Shown: piece after piece, positions 18,160-27,820 of the stretch
Layout: every line of letters starts with the position of its first letter
Position numbering within the stretch: position 1 is the first letter of the stretch
Origin: Anaerocolumna sp. MB42-C2
GTDB taxonomy: Bacteria; Bacillota; Clostridia; Lachnospirales; Lachnospiraceae
Direction: 5' to 3'
Length of the DNA stretch: 64,000 bases
Assembly (NCBI RefSeq): GCF_030913705.1
Contig: NZ_CP133190.1
Coordinates: 1,922,001 to 1,986,000 of the forward strand
Position numbers and translations under genes: made by a program
Notes under the pieces: generated by a model
Told to the model about the DNA's origin: nothing
Seen by the model: the letters and a program-made list of their open reading frames with translations, nothing else
The model's database searches: none

Positions 18160-19950
18160 CTATTGCTCTTCTAAAACAACTCCGATTCCAAGTTCATCTA
18201 ATTGTTTTTGCTCTACTATATTCGGGGCATCTGTCATTAAACAGGAGGCATCTTTTACTTTAGGAAAGGCGATTACATCACGGATACTGTCTTCCTGTGC
18301 CATAAGCATAATAAGTCGATCCAGTCCATAAGCAAGTCCGGCATGGGGTGGAACTCCATACTTAAACGCATTTAATAAGAATCCGAAACGATCATAAGCA
18401 TCTTCTTTGGTAAATCCTAATACTTCAAACATTTTCTCCTGAACATTATTCTGGAAGATTCTCACACTGCCGCCGCCGATTTCTGTTCCGTTTAATACAA
18501 TATCGTAAGCTTTCGCCCTTACTTTACCGGGGTCAGTATCTAATAATTCCAGATCTTCTTCCATAGGCATGGTAAATGGGTGATGTTTAGCTGTAAATCT
18601 TCCTTCTTCTTTGGAGTATTCCAGTAACGGGAATTCCGTTACCCAAAGAAATTTATACTCATCTTTCTTTAATAAGTCCAGATTTCTTGCTATCTCTAAA
18701 CGTAAGTTACCTAATACATCAAATACAACGTCATCTTCATCAGCGGCAAATAATAATAAGTCGCCCGGTTTACCCGACATTGCTGATACCAAAGCTGCCA
18801 ATTCATCTTCTGTCATAAATTTAGAGAAAGAGGATTTATAAGTACCGTCACTGTTAATAGCAAGGTATGCCAATCCTTTTGCTCCAAATCCTTTGGCAAA
18901 TTCAACTAATGCATCGATTTTCTTTCTTGGCATCTCAGCTTGTCCATCTGCATTGATACCGCGAACGGAGCCGCCTTTTTCCAATGCTCCTGTAAATACG
19001 GAAAAACCGCAATTCTTTACAACCTCAGATACATTTTTTAATTCCATTCCAAAACGGATATCCGGTTTATCGGAACCAAAACGGTCCATTGCTTCCGCAT
19101 AAGTCATCCTCTGGATAGGAAGTGCTACCTCTATACCAATGGTTTCTTTAAATAACTTTTGTAATAATCTTTCATTTACGCCGATTACATCATCTACATC
19201 CACAAAGGATAATTCCATGTCAATCTGGGTAAACTCCGGTTGCCTGTCCGCACGTAAATCTTCATCACGGAAGCATTTTACGATTTGGAAATAACGGTCG
19301 TAACCGGAACACATTAATAACTGTTTAAAAATCTGAGGTGATTGGGGAAGTGCATAAAAGTTGCCTGGGTGAACACGGCTTGGAACCAGATAATCCCTTG
19401 CACCCTCCGGTGTACTCTTAGTAAGCATCGGAGTTTCTATTTCCAAAAAGCCCTCTTCAGCTAAAAACTGACGGGTTAATGTGGCAACCTTACTTCTCAT
19501 TATCAGGTTTTTCTGTAAATCCGGTCTTCTTAAATCCAGATATCTATATTTTAATCTTAATTCTTCTTTGGTTTTGCTCTCTTCTTCTATTGGGAACGGC
19601 GGTGTCTCTGCTTCAGACAGGATACGAAGTTCGGCAGCTCTAAGTTCAATACTGCCGGTTGCAAGATTTTCATTGGCTGCACCGGAACGTGCTTCAATCT
19701 TACCAACTACCGCAATAACAAATTCACTTCTTAATTTCTCTGCTTTCGAAAATCCTTCTGCGCCGATATCTCCTTCTTCAAATATAACCTGTAAAAGTCC
19801 TGAACGGTCTCTTAAGTCTACAAAGATAATTCCGCCTTTATTTCTGCTTTTTTGAACCCATCCCATAACGGTTACCACTTCTCCAATATTGGAACCGGTT
19901 ACTTCTGTACATCTGTGGCTTCTGTGCAAGCCCTTCATTGATTCTGCCAT
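18160..19950 (-). CDS. aspS: Aspartyl-tRNA synthetase
   Basis: A 596-residue bacterial-type class II synthetase that charges tRNA with aspartate in the cytoplasm. The N-terminal OB-fold anticodon domain (VMGWVQKSRNKGGIIFVDLRD), catalytic motifs 1-3 (RYLDLRR; FRDEDLRADRQPEFTQID; AYGLDRLIML) and the inserted bacterial GAD domain (about 290-420) are all visible. Length matches the family. It is the last gene of the minus-strand run after hisS and the Dabb gene and ends at the strong terminator 18070-18099. No T-box leader was seen upstream. Confidence 0.97.
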   Translation of the reverse strand: MAESMKGLHRSHRCTEVTGSNIGEVVTVMGWVQKSRNKGGIIFVDLRDRSGLLQVIFEEGDIGAEGFSKAEKLRSEFVIAVVGKIEARSGAANENLATGSIELRAAELRILSEAETPPFPIEEESKTKEELRLKYRYLDLRRPDLQKNLIMRSKVATLTRQFLAEEGFLEIETPMLTKSTPEGARDYLVPSRVHPGNFYALPQSPQIFKQLLMCSGYDRYFQIVKCFRDEDLRADRQPEFTQIDMELSFVDVDDVIGVNERLLQKLFKETIGIEVALPIQRMTYAEAMDRFGSDKPDIRFGMELKNVSEVVKNCGFSVFTGALEKGGSVRGINADGQAEMPRKKIDALVEFAKGFGAKGLAYLAINSDGTYKSSFSKFMTEDELAALVSAMSGKPGDLLLFAADEDDVVFDVLGNLRLEIARNLDLLKKDEYKFLWVTEFPLLEYSKEEGRFTAKHHPFTMPMEEDLELLDTDPGKVRAKAYDIVLNGTEIGGGSVRIFQNNVQEKMFEVLGFTKEDAYDRFGFLLNAFKYGVPPHAGLAYGLDRLIMLMAQEDSIRDVIAFPKVKDASCLMTDAPNIVEQKQLDELGIGVVLEEQ

Positions 19951-20013
19951 TTTGACCTCCTTTTGTTACGTATCAAATGATACGCCAAAACTCCTTTGCT
20001 ATCATATCACTGA

Positions 20014-20319
20014 TTATTCATAATAGTCAATACATTTCCGGTCTTTCACAACAGATCTCACAAAGGTTGCAGCTTTCACATGCTCAGGATGAACCTGATA
20101 GTTATTCAATGCTTCCGCACTCTCAAAGGAGCTGTCCAAAATCAAGTCTGCATGACCGGAACCGGACGGCAGGGGCTCCGTAATTACTTTTATGGAAATA
20201 ACACCGGGTACCTTATCAATTAAAGCTTCCAGACTTTCTTTGATGATTTTTGCATGCTCCATCTTTTCCTCTTCTGTAAAATTATCTCCGTGTTTCCACA
20301 TTACAATATGTTTCACCAT
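20014..20319 (-). CDS. Stress-responsive A/B-barrel (Dabb) domain protein
   Basis: A 101-residue protein of the Dabb family: MVKHIVMWKHGD opening strand, helix EEKMEHAKIIKESLEAL, then strand VPGVISIKV and the closing segment HVKAATFVRSVVKDRKCIDYYE. Such proteins form small dimeric barrels; their activity is varied and unknown here. ATG 20319 is nine bases from GGAGG; a TTG six bases earlier is too close to it. It is squeezed between hisS (20 bp) and aspS (63 bp), so it is co-transcribed with the synthetases without an obvious functional tie. Confidence 0.85.
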   Translation of the reverse strand: MVKHIVMWKHGDNFTEEEKMEHAKIIKESLEALIDKVPGVISIKVITEPLPSGSGHADLILDSSFESAEALNNYQVHPEHVKAATFVRSVVKDRKCIDYYE

Positions 20320-20345
20320 AATCAATTTCCTCCGTTATTTAAAAT

Positions 20346-21596
20346 TTAGTCTCTGCTAAAATACTCTGCGATTTTTTCCAGTGTTTGCTCAGTCTGTTGA
20401 CCGCTTTCCATGTTTTTTATGGATACTTTATTTACGGCTAATTCATCTGCGCCAATAATAATTGTATTTTTAGCTCCGATCTTATTCGCATATTTCATCT
20501 GAGCTTTTACACTACGGTCCATATAATCGGTCTCTACTATGATTCCTGCATTTCTTAACTGATTAACTACTTTGTAAGCTGCTGCTTTGGATTCTTTACC
20601 TAAGATACCAACATATAATTCAATCGCTGGCTCCGGTTTTAGTTCTACATTTTCTTTATCCAGGAAATAAATGATACGTTCTATACCCATACCAAAACCA
20701 ACAGAGGGAATATCCTGTTTTTCATCAATCTCATGAATCAGATTATCATAACGGCCGCCTCCGCATAAAGTAAAACCTTCCTCATTAACAAATTCAAATA
20801 CAGTTTTCGTGTAGTAGTCCAAACCTCTGACTATACCGGTATCTATTTCAAAAGGAATATTTAACTCTTTTAATAAATCCTGTAATTCTTCAAAATGTGT
20901 CCTGCATTCTTCATCCAGATATTCTATGGTTCTTGGTGCATCTTTTACAATCTCTTTGCAGGTCGGAACCTTACAATCCAATACTCTTAAAGGGTTTTTA
21001 AGCATTCTTTCCCGGCAGGTCGGGCATAAATTCTCTTCCTGTTTCTTCAGATACTCTAATAATGCTTCGTTATAGGTCTTTCTGCAATTACTGCAGCCAA
21101 TGCTGTTTATGTGGAGTCTGGCATTCTTAAGCCCTATCTTCTCTATAAAAGTAGTAATTAAAGTAATTAATTCCACCTCAGCCAAAGGACTTTTAGAACC
21201 GATAAATTCCACACCAAACTGGTGATGCTGGCGAAGTCTTCCGCTTTGTGGCTGTTCATACCGGAATGCAGGCGTTACATAAAACAGTTTTGTCGGCTGA
21301 CTTTCCGCATATAAATTATTTTCCAGATAAGCACGTATTGCACCTGCAGTTCCTTCCGGTTTCAGGGTGACACTGCGTTTCCCTTTGTCTTCGAAAGTGT
21401 ACATTTCTTTTTGTACTACATCTGTAGTTTCACCAACTCCTCGTTGAAATAATACAGTATGTTCAAATACAGGTGTAATCACTTCTTTTATATTATAAGT
21501 CCTGCATAATTCTCTTGCCAGTTCTTCTATCCGGGTTCTTTTGTACATATTACTTCCAAACCAGTCCTGTGTACCTTTAGGTCTTTGTGTAATCAT
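20346..21596 (-). CDS. hisS: Histidyl-tRNA synthetase
   Basis: A 416-residue class II synthetase attaching histidine to tRNA-His. Motif 2 is [19 protein letters not shown], the histidine-binding signature is [12 protein letters not shown] with GGGRYDNL, and motif 3 is GFGMGIERI. The anticodon-binding domain occupies the last 90 residues. A short extra insert with CRTCRERM-like cysteines ([12 protein letters not shown] ... CKVPTCK) is present as in many Firmicutes HisRS. It is 27 bp downstream of the HD-GYP gene and in the same operon as aspS. Confidence 0.97.
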   Translation of the reverse strand: MITQRPKGTQDWFGSNMYKRTRIEELARELCRTYNIKEVITPVFEHTVLFQRGVGETTDVVQKEMYTFEDKGKRSVTLKPEGTAGAIRAYLENNLYAESQPTKLFYVTPAFRYEQPQSGRLRQHHQFGVEFIGSKSPLAEVELITLITTFIEKIGLKNARLHINSIGCSNCRKTYNEALLEYLKKQEENLCPTCRERMLKNPLRVLDCKVPTCKEIVKDAPRTIEYLDEECRTHFEELQDLLKELNIPFEIDTGIVRGLDYYTKTVFEFVNEEGFTLCGGGRYDNLIHEIDEKQDIPSVGFGMGIERIIYFLDKENVELKPEPAIELYVGILGKESKAAAYKVVNQLRNAGIIVETDYMDRSVKAQMKYANKIGAKNTIIIGADELAVNKVSIKNMESGQQTEQTLEKIAEYFSRD

Positions 21597-21623
21597 GTCT
21601 TTACCTCCACATCTATTTATATT

Positions 21624-22277
21624 TTAATAATAACCATCATGAAGAATTTTTCTCCAAGAATAATTTTTTTTGTTTATTTCATGTACAAAATTGTTAACAT
21701 CAGAAAACTTTTCAGAATGAACCACTCTTAAAAAAGCAAGGAATATTCCCATGTCAAAATTCTTCACTTCTTCGATTAATAAATTAATCGCAGTCTCCTG
21801 ATTAAAAGCGGACCGGTATCTTCTGTCTGATATTAATGCCGCGTACACATCACATATCCTTAAAATTCTGCCGCCGATTGGTATGGCACTTTCTTTGAGA
21901 TTATCCGGATAACCTGTACCGTCATAATTTTCATGATGGTGGTAAACAGATTCTAATATAGTATCATCATATTTATATTTTTTCAGTATTTCATAGCCGA
22001 TTGCAGGATGCATACGAATGTATTTCATTTCTTCTACTGTTAATGTATTATTGCTGCGTTTATATAAAAACTGCCCTAACTTCAGCTTGCCGATATCGTG
22101 TACCATTCCTGCCACTGCCATGGTATAGCAATAATTCTCGTCCATCTCCATTTCTTTTGATAAGAGAAACGCTAATTTGCTAACCAGGATTCCATGGTCA
22201 ATTGCCTCTTCCAGATCATCTTCCATAGCAGTATCATTTTCCGGTTCATATAAATCCAGTGTTTCCTGTAACAACAT
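21624..22277 (-). CDS. HD-GYP domain protein, probable cyclic-di-GMP phosphodiesterase
   Basis: A 217-residue protein consisting almost only of an HD-GYP domain: HDIGKLKLGQFLYKR carries the HD pair, and HHENYDGTGYPD carries the HHExxDGxGYP signature. The family hydrolyses cyclic-di-GMP to GMP using a bi- or trinuclear metal site. No receiver or sensor domain is attached, so control must come from expression or partners. AAGGAAAT precedes the ATG at 22277. It sits between hemZ and hisS in the housekeeping operon, an unexpected place for a signalling enzyme. Confidence 0.88.
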   Translation of the reverse strand: MLLQETLDLYEPENDTAMEDDLEEAIDHGILVSKLAFLLSKEMEMDENYCYTMAVAGMVHDIGKLKLGQFLYKRSNNTLTVEEMKYIRMHPAIGYEILKKYKYDDTILESVYHHHENYDGTGYPDNLKESAIPIGGRILRICDVYAALISDRRYRSAFNQETAINLLIEEVKNFDMGIFLAFLRVVHSEKFSDVNNFVHEINKKNYSWRKILHDGYY

Positions 22278-22359
22278 TCATATTTCCTTTCTATATCAAG
22301 AGCCTGTCTATCCAATCTATGTTAAAGACCCTCCGCTTTAGTGAGTTTGTAGGGTTTTC

Positions 22360-23949
22360 CTATGAATTAAAATAAGAATTTTCCTTTATGAAAATACGTT
22401 TTCTCTCAATCATCTCATCAATCCGTTCCACATAATCTTTTAAACTTTTTACATTTTCTACCCGTTCTAAACGGTTTTCCTTGTGAAACACAAACTTGGA
22501 AAGTGCACCTGCACCTAAAGCAAGGATTGTCTGCTTCTCTTCCATGATCAGTATGTTATATAAACCTTCTTTACCAAATTTAGAATATCCTATATTTTCG
22601 AGGTTATCTGCCATATTCTTCTGTCTGTAGAGATAATATGGAAGATAATCCGATTTCTTTGCATAATCAGATGTTAATTTTAACATGTCGGTAGTATCTG
22701 GGCATACCAAATCCTGATACTCTTCTTTCTGAATGTTTAATCTGGCTGCACGTTTAACTGCCAGTGTATGAACCGTTAAACTATCCGGCTTTAGCTTATC
22801 GATTTCTTCCAAAGTATAGGCTACATCTTCGGATATCTCACCGGGAAGCCCGACAATGATATCCATATTAATATTATTATGGCCGTAATCTCTTGCTATA
22901 TGAAACGCTTCTGTAACCTGATGAACCGAATGTTTTCTGCCTATTAAATCTAAGGTTTTCTGCCTCATGGTTTGAGGATTAATTGAAATTCTGGTAACAC
23001 CATGATCTTTTAAAACCTTTAATTTTTCTGTAGTTATGCTATCCGGTCTGCCAGCTTCCACGGTATATTCCAAAACACTTGAAAAATCAAAATTTTTTCT
23101 TATATGTGTTAACAATCCATCCAGCTGTTTGGCAGACAGGGTAGTCGGTGTTCCGCCTCCAAGATAAACAGTAGTTAGTTTTTTATTTATATTACAGCTT
23201 CCGGCAAATGTTATCTCCTTATATAAAGCATCTAAATAGGCTTCAACTACACTTGAATATTTTTCAAATGAATAAGAAGTAAAAGAACAATACAGACAGG
23301 TACTTGGACAAAATGGTATCCCAATATAAATGCTGTATCCATTCTTATAATCCATCTCATTTAACAGAGTTTTCTCTCTTTTAGCCACCTGGAGGCTTAA
23401 TGCGGTCTTTTCCTCTGAACAAAGATAATCTTTCTTCAGACATTCCGCTATCTTATCCTCAGGAATATGTTCTTCCAGCTTTTCATAAGCTATTTTGGTA
23501 GGTCTGACACCAGTTAAGGTTCCCCATGGCAATATTCTTCCGGTTATATGTGATAAACAGCTGTATAACATCCTTTTTAAAAGATTCCGCTTACCTTTAT
23601 TCCTATCGGCCCCGGAATCAAGTTTATAGTCACGGGTAGTATTATTCCGGTTTTCTGCATAACTACGATTTTCTGAGTATAATAAAACTTCATCTTCAAT
23701 CGTTTTTATCTCAATGAAAGGATCCAAAAAATCGATATAAATCTGCAGAATATTGGTTATCGGAGGGGTAGATGAGTCTGTCTGATCCTTTATATTCCTT
23801 AAACTATTCCCTTTAATTATATCTTTCTCTGCCTTTTGTTCTGGAAGAAATTCCTTATACACCTTTATCTGAACATTGGGATAAAATGCCTTTACTAAGG
23901 AATATATATCATATTCGTATTCGTCTTTTGATAAATAAACCTGTATCAT
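22360..23949 (-). CDS. hemZ: Coproporphyrinogen III oxidase-like radical SAM protein, HemZ type
   Basis: A 529-residue radical-SAM enzyme. The cluster motif CPSTCLYCSF gives Cys 214, 218 and 221; GGGTPTTL is the SAM-binding glycine motif, and the N-terminal about 190 residues form the extra domain typical of HemZ rather than HemN/HemW. The frame opens at 24021, but the ATG at 23949 (MIQVYLSKDEYEYD) has AGGAG five bases upstream and does not overlap the MBL gene. Heme or related tetrapyrrole synthesis is the named pathway; the physiological substrate in anaerobic Clostridia is not settled. Confidence 0.88.
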   Translation of the reverse strand: MIQVYLSKDEYEYDIYSLVKAFYPNVQIKVYKEFLPEQKAEKDIIKGNSLRNIKDQTDSSTPPITNILQIYIDFLDPFIEIKTIEDEVLLYSENRSYAENRNNTTRDYKLDSGADRNKGKRNLLKRMLYSCLSHITGRILPWGTLTGVRPTKIAYEKLEEHIPEDKIAECLKKDYLCSEEKTALSLQVAKREKTLLNEMDYKNGYSIYIGIPFCPSTCLYCSFTSYSFEKYSSVVEAYLDALYKEITFAGSCNINKKLTTVYLGGGTPTTLSAKQLDGLLTHIRKNFDFSSVLEYTVEAGRPDSITTEKLKVLKDHGVTRISINPQTMRQKTLDLIGRKHSVHQVTEAFHIARDYGHNNINMDIIVGLPGEISEDVAYTLEEIDKLKPDSLTVHTLAVKRAARLNIQKEEYQDLVCPDTTDMLKLTSDYAKKSDYLPYYLYRQKNMADNLENIGYSKFGKEGLYNILIMEEKQTILALGAGALSKFVFHKENRLERVENVKSLKDYVERIDEMIERKRIFIKENSYFNS

Positions 23950-23971
23950 GACGGCTCCTATCTGCTTAATA

Positions 23972-24613
23972 TCAATCCCAGAAATCATTATCTCCAATAT
24001 AAGGATTATGAGTTCTTTCATATCCTATGGTTGTCCGGTCTCCATGACCGGGATAGATCTCAACATCATCCGGTAATACCATTAATTTCTGCTTTATAGA
24101 ATCTATCAACGTTGCTGCGTTGCCGGTGGGAAGATCCGTTCTTCCTATTGACTCCAAAAATAAGGTATCACCACTGATTAGAACTTTCTCTTTCTCAAAA
24201 TAATAACACATACCCCCGGCAGTGTGTCCGGGAGTATGAATCAACTGTATCTTAAGACCGGCTAATGTAATCTGTTCCTTATCCCGAACATATTGATCTG
24301 CCTTTAAAGTAATGTTTTTGCGTATCATATAACCGCCGTTTAAATCAGAATCTGCCAGCAGTTCTTTTTCTGCTTCACCGGCTATAACAGGTATATTATA
24401 ACGCTTTGCAAGACTCTCGGCTGCCATAATATGATCAAAGTGACCATGAGTTAATACAATCGTTACCGGATGTAAACCCTGTTCATTTAGTTTGTCTGAA
24501 ATTACCTGGGCCTGATCTGCAGGATCAATAATAATAGCCTCTTTTGTATTTTCATTGGATATTATATAACAATTGGTACTTACAAGACCTAATACATAAG
24601 ACTGAATTTTCAT
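23972..24613 (-). CDS. Metallo-beta-lactamase fold hydrolase (glyoxalase II-like)
   Basis: A 213-residue MBL-fold hydrolase. The metal motif is THGHFDH (His 56, His 58, Asp 60, His 61), with downstream ligands in HTPGHTAG, SGDTLF and YPGHGD. The compact length is that of the YcbL/glyoxalase II-like group that hydrolyses thioesters, but no glutathione-binding C-terminal domain is present. ATG 24613 is preferred over 24625 because GGAGG lies five bases upstream. It lies 35 bp after rel and 22 bp before hemZ, an order common in Clostridia. Confidence 0.87.
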   Translation of the reverse strand: MKIQSYVLGLVSTNCYIISNENTKEAIIIDPADQAQVISDKLNEQGLHPVTIVLTHGHFDHIMAAESLAKRYNIPVIAGEAEKELLADSDLNGGYMIRKNITLKADQYVRDKEQITLAGLKIQLIHTPGHTAGGMCYYFEKEKVLISGDTLFLESIGRTDLPTGNAATLIDSIKQKLMVLPDDVEIYPGHGDRTTIGYERTHNPYIGDNDFWD

Positions 24614-24648
24614 ATCTGCCTCCATCTGCCTTTATCCCCATCCTGCTT

Positions 24649-26949
24649 TTAACCGGTTGTACGTTCAATATCCAGCACGCTTTCTATGCCGCGTAATTTG
24701 GCAACAATATATTTTAACTGTTCCACTCCGTTAATTTCAAAGCCTACACTAATGGTTGCCGTTCCTTGTTTACTGGTTCTGACTGTCATTGATGTTACAT
24801 CTATTTTATTTTCCGTTAAAATTTTAGATACATCAACCAATACACCGCTTCTGTTATTAGCATAGATTTTGATTTCCGCAGTATACAGTTCTCCCTGCAT
24901 TTTATCGGGAGATACATTCCATTCTGCTTCAATTAACCTGGCACGGTCTTCTTCGGATAAATTCATAAGATTAATACAGTCCGTACGGTGGATAGATACA
25001 CCACGGCCACGGGTTACAAACCCGACTATTTCATCACCCGGAACGGGACTGCAGCATTTAGAAAAACGAACTGCAACATCATGTATTCCCTCAACTACAA
25101 TACCACTTCTGGATTTCGTAAAGGCAGGTTTATTCTCTTTAATATCAGAAATGGTATCTAATACCTTATCATCGGTTATATCTTTTTTATGTTTTTTATC
25201 GTACTCATCTTTAAGCTTATTAATTACCTGGCCTTCCTTTAAGCCACCGTGGCCAACGGCCGCATAGATGGAATCCCAATCGCGGAAACCATACTTGGAC
25301 ATTACCTTATTCATAAACTCAGGTTTTAATAAATCACTAAGATTAATGCCCTTAGCCTTACAATAAGCGATAATCATATCTTTACCGCGGGTGATGTTAT
25401 CTTCTTTTAGTTCGGTTTTAAACCATTGATTAATTTTGTTTTTAGCCTGAGTGCTTTTCACCAAAGATAACCAGTCTCTACTTGGTCCTTTGGAATTCTG
25501 GGATGTAATAATTTCTATGCGGTCGCCGTTTTGAATCACATAATCAATATTCACTAATTTACCGTTTACCCTTGCTCCAACCATCTTATTACCTACTGCA
25601 CTATGAATGCTGTAAGCAAAATCGATGGGTGTAGATCCATTAGGTAAATTTTTAACATCTCCGGTAGGTGTGAAACAATATACGCTTTCAGAAAATAAAT
25701 CCAGATCACTCTTAAGCAGACTTAAGAATTCTTTATTATCCGACATGTCCCTCTGCCACTCTAAAATCTGTCGCAGCCAGGTTAATTTAGCTTCTTCCGT
25801 ATCATGGCTATTCTTTCCGTCCTGCCCCTCTTTGTATTTCCAATGGGCAGCAATACCATATTCTGCAGTCCGGTGCATCTCATAAGTCCTGATCTGTATC
25901 TCAAACGGCTGTCCTCCAGGCCCGATTAATGTAGTATGAAGAGACTGGTACATATTCTGTTTCGGCATGGCAATATAATCTTTAAATCTGCCAGGTATTG
26001 GTTTATACATCTCATGAATAACACCGAGTGCAGCATAACAGTCCTTTACAGATTCCACTATAATACGAACAGCAAATAAATCATAAATCTGATCCAGTGT
26101 CTTACTTTGATTGACCATCTTTTTGTATATGCTGAAGAAATGTTTCACACGTCCGTCTATTTTAGCTTCTATTTCTGCTGCCTGAATATGAAACCGTACT
26201 TCTTCCACGATTCCGTTAATGATCTCTTCTCTTTCTCCTTTTTTGGAGTTTATCTTCTCCGTTAAATCATTATAAATTTCCGGTTCCAGATATTTTAAAG
26301 ATAAATCATCTAATTCTATTTTAATTTTGGATATACCAAGTCTCTGTGCTATAGGAGCATAGATATCCATGGTTTCCCTTGCTTTTTCTTTTTGTTTAAT
26401 GGGAGTTTGATATTGAAGGGTCCGCATATTGTGCAGACGATCCGCTAATTTTATTAATATAACGCGGATATCTTTTGCCATAGCCAAAAACATTTTTCTT
26501 AAATTTTCAGCCTGGATTTCGACTTTATCCTTAGAATAACTTAATTGAGTTAATTTTGTAACACCATCTACCAGTAATGCGATTTCTTCGTTAAACTCTC
26601 CCTTAAGTTCTTCAACCGTATAAACCGTATCTTCCACTACATCATGGAGAAGTCCTGCTACTATGGTTTCTTTATCTAATTCCAGTTCAGCCAGAATAAT
26701 AGCTACGCATAAAGGATGTATAATATAAGGTTCCCCGGATTTCCTGAACTGATTTTTATGAGCAAGATCTGCAACATGGTAGGCTTTTTCTATCATGGAA
26801 ATATCAGCAGACGGATGATAACTTTCCACAATTTTAACTAATTCCTTATATAATACATCAGGACTTGTAAAATCAGCAGGAATTAACATTTCTTTATTTT
26901 TTTTGTCGTTATTATCTTTATCCTTCATCATATATGCCAATTCATCCAT
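24649..26949 (-). CDS. rel: Bifunctional (p)ppGpp synthetase/hydrolase
   Basis: A 766-residue long RelA/SpoT homologue controlling the stringent response. Order: HD hydrolase (about 50-200; HDVVEDT is intact, so hydrolase activity is expected), synthetase domain (about 240-370; IYDLFAVRIIV, RFKDYIAMPKQNMYQSLHT), TGS domain (FTPTGDVKNLPNGSTPIDFAYSIHS), helical/zinc-finger region (FSKCCSPVPGDEIVGF) and C-terminal ACT domain. All catalytic blocks are present and the length is normal. The ATG at 26949 follows GGTGGTGAT. It is downstream of apt after 346 bp. Confidence 0.96.
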   Translation of the reverse strand: MDELAYMMKDKDNNDKKNKEMLIPADFTSPDVLYKELVKIVESYHPSADISMIEKAYHVADLAHKNQFRKSGEPYIIHPLCVAIILAELELDKETIVAGLLHDVVEDTVYTVEELKGEFNEEIALLVDGVTKLTQLSYSKDKVEIQAENLRKMFLAMAKDIRVILIKLADRLHNMRTLQYQTPIKQKEKARETMDIYAPIAQRLGISKIKIELDDLSLKYLEPEIYNDLTEKINSKKGEREEIINGIVEEVRFHIQAAEIEAKIDGRVKHFFSIYKKMVNQSKTLDQIYDLFAVRIIVESVKDCYAALGVIHEMYKPIPGRFKDYIAMPKQNMYQSLHTTLIGPGGQPFEIQIRTYEMHRTAEYGIAAHWKYKEGQDGKNSHDTEEAKLTWLRQILEWQRDMSDNKEFLSLLKSDLDLFSESVYCFTPTGDVKNLPNGSTPIDFAYSIHSAVGNKMVGARVNGKLVNIDYVIQNGDRIEIITSQNSKGPSRDWLSLVKSTQAKNKINQWFKTELKEDNITRGKDMIIAYCKAKGINLSDLLKPEFMNKVMSKYGFRDWDSIYAAVGHGGLKEGQVINKLKDEYDKKHKKDITDDKVLDTISDIKENKPAFTKSRSGIVVEGIHDVAVRFSKCCSPVPGDEIVGFVTRGRGVSIHRTDCINLMNLSEEDRARLIEAEWNVSPDKMQGELYTAEIKIYANNRSGVLVDVSKILTENKIDVTSMTVRTSKQGTATISVGFEINGVEQLKYIVAKLRGIESVLDIERTTG

Positions 26950-27012
26950 GAAATCACCACCAGTCTGTAAGTTTATCTTTTTATTATAATCAATCTCTAA
27001 AAAAAAATCAAT

Positions 27013-27147
27013 TCATTTATTGAATAATGACTTATCCTGCTGTTTTTTGTCATTATTATCCAGGTTACTATTCAAGAATTTAACTATTTTTGTCATGATA
27101 TAACCGAAAGAAACACACTTTGCTAGTTTCTTCAGTTTGTCTCGCAT
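27013..27147 (-). CDS. Possible small basic protein, 44 aa
   Basis: An ATG at 27147 opens 44 codons. The product would be Lys-rich (start MRDKLKKLAKCVSFGY) with one cysteine and a hydrophilic NDKKQQDK tail. The upstream GAAGTG is a poor ribosome site about ten bases away. I recognise no family. It lies between apt and rel, downstream of a hairpin that could weaken transcription. It may be a real small protein or a chance frame. Confidence 0.3.
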   Translation of the reverse strand: MRDKLKKLAKCVSFGYIMTKIVKFLNSNLDNNDKKQQDKSLFNK

Positions 27148-27182
27148 TCTAATTTTTCACTTCGCTTTTGCTAAAAATTTAA

Positions 27183-27216
27183 GCCATAGGTTATAATAGT
27201 ACATTTAACCTATGGC
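27183..27216 (-). terminator. Hairpin downstream of apt
   Basis: GCCATAGGTT (27183-27192) pairs with AACCTATGGC (27207-27216), loop 14 bases. On the minus strand it is followed by TTAAATTTTTAGC, so it could be a weak terminator or attenuator between apt and rel. Confidence 0.5.
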
Positions 27217-27295
27217 AAAATTTAATATAAATATATGATTTAAGTTTAACAAAGTTCTTACAATGTGAATAAGTAATTGTTTATGATAGTATTTC

Positions 27296-27820
27296 TTATT
27301 TTCCTTCGTATTTTATAACTGCATCTACATTATAACCTTTTAATTTATCACGTCCATGAAGTCCTTCTAATTCGATTAAGAATATAATTTTAACTACTTC
27401 ACCGCCTAAGCTTTCAATCAGTTTCGTTATTGCTTCAATCGTACCACCGGTAGCAATTAAATCATCTACGATTGCTACTTTCTGCCCTGGCTTTATTGCA
27501 TCCTTATGCATTTCAATCGTTGCAGTACCATACTCTAAGGCGTATTCCATCTGTATGGTTTCACAGGGGAGTTTCCCTTTCTTGCGTACCGGAACAAATG
27601 CTTTATTTAAATTATATGCAATCGGTACTCCAAAAATAAAACCTCTTGATTCAGGCCCAACAATAACATCTATGTCCAATCCATCTAAAAGCGTCTGCAT
27701 TTGATCGATTGACATTCTTAAACTGTCTTTATCCTGCAATACACTTGTTACATCCCTGAAAACTATACCTTTTTCAGGAAAATCAGGTATACTTCTGATA
27801 TATTCTTCTAACTTCTTCAT
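27296..27820 (-). CDS. apt: Adenine phosphoribosyltransferase
   Basis: A 174-residue type I phosphoribosyltransferase that salvages adenine to AMP using PRPP. The PRPP loop is VAIVDDLIATGGT; SIPDFPEKGIVFRDVT at the N-terminus and GPESRGFIFG are family hallmarks. The ATG at 27820 (MKKLEEYIRS) has GGAGG eight bases upstream, better than an ATG five codons earlier. It sits between recJ and rel, the conserved recJ-apt-rel order of many Firmicutes. Copy C of the structured repeat lies directly upstream of its ribosome site. Confidence 0.96.
   Translation of the reverse strand: MKKLEEYIRSIPDFPEKGIVFRDVTSVLQDKDSLRMSIDQMQTLLDGLDIDVIVGPESRGFIFGVPIAYNLNKAFVPVRKKGKLPCETIQMEYALEYGTATIEMHKDAIKPGQKVAIVDDLIATGGTIEAITKLIESLGGEVVKIIFLIELEGLHGRDKLKGYNVDAVIKYEGK

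Larger units (their letters stand above)
26950..27295 (-). other. apt-rel spacer, with possible small ORF and hairpin
   Basis: 346 bases without a recognised gene. It holds a possible 44-codon ORF (27013-27147) and a hairpin at 27183-27216. No promoter close to consensus is evident to me for rel. Confidence 0.5.

Noticed and set aside
19951..20013. T-box leader before aspS or hisS
   Set aside because: Gaps upstream of both genes are under 70 bases and contain no T-box sequence or antiterminator stem.
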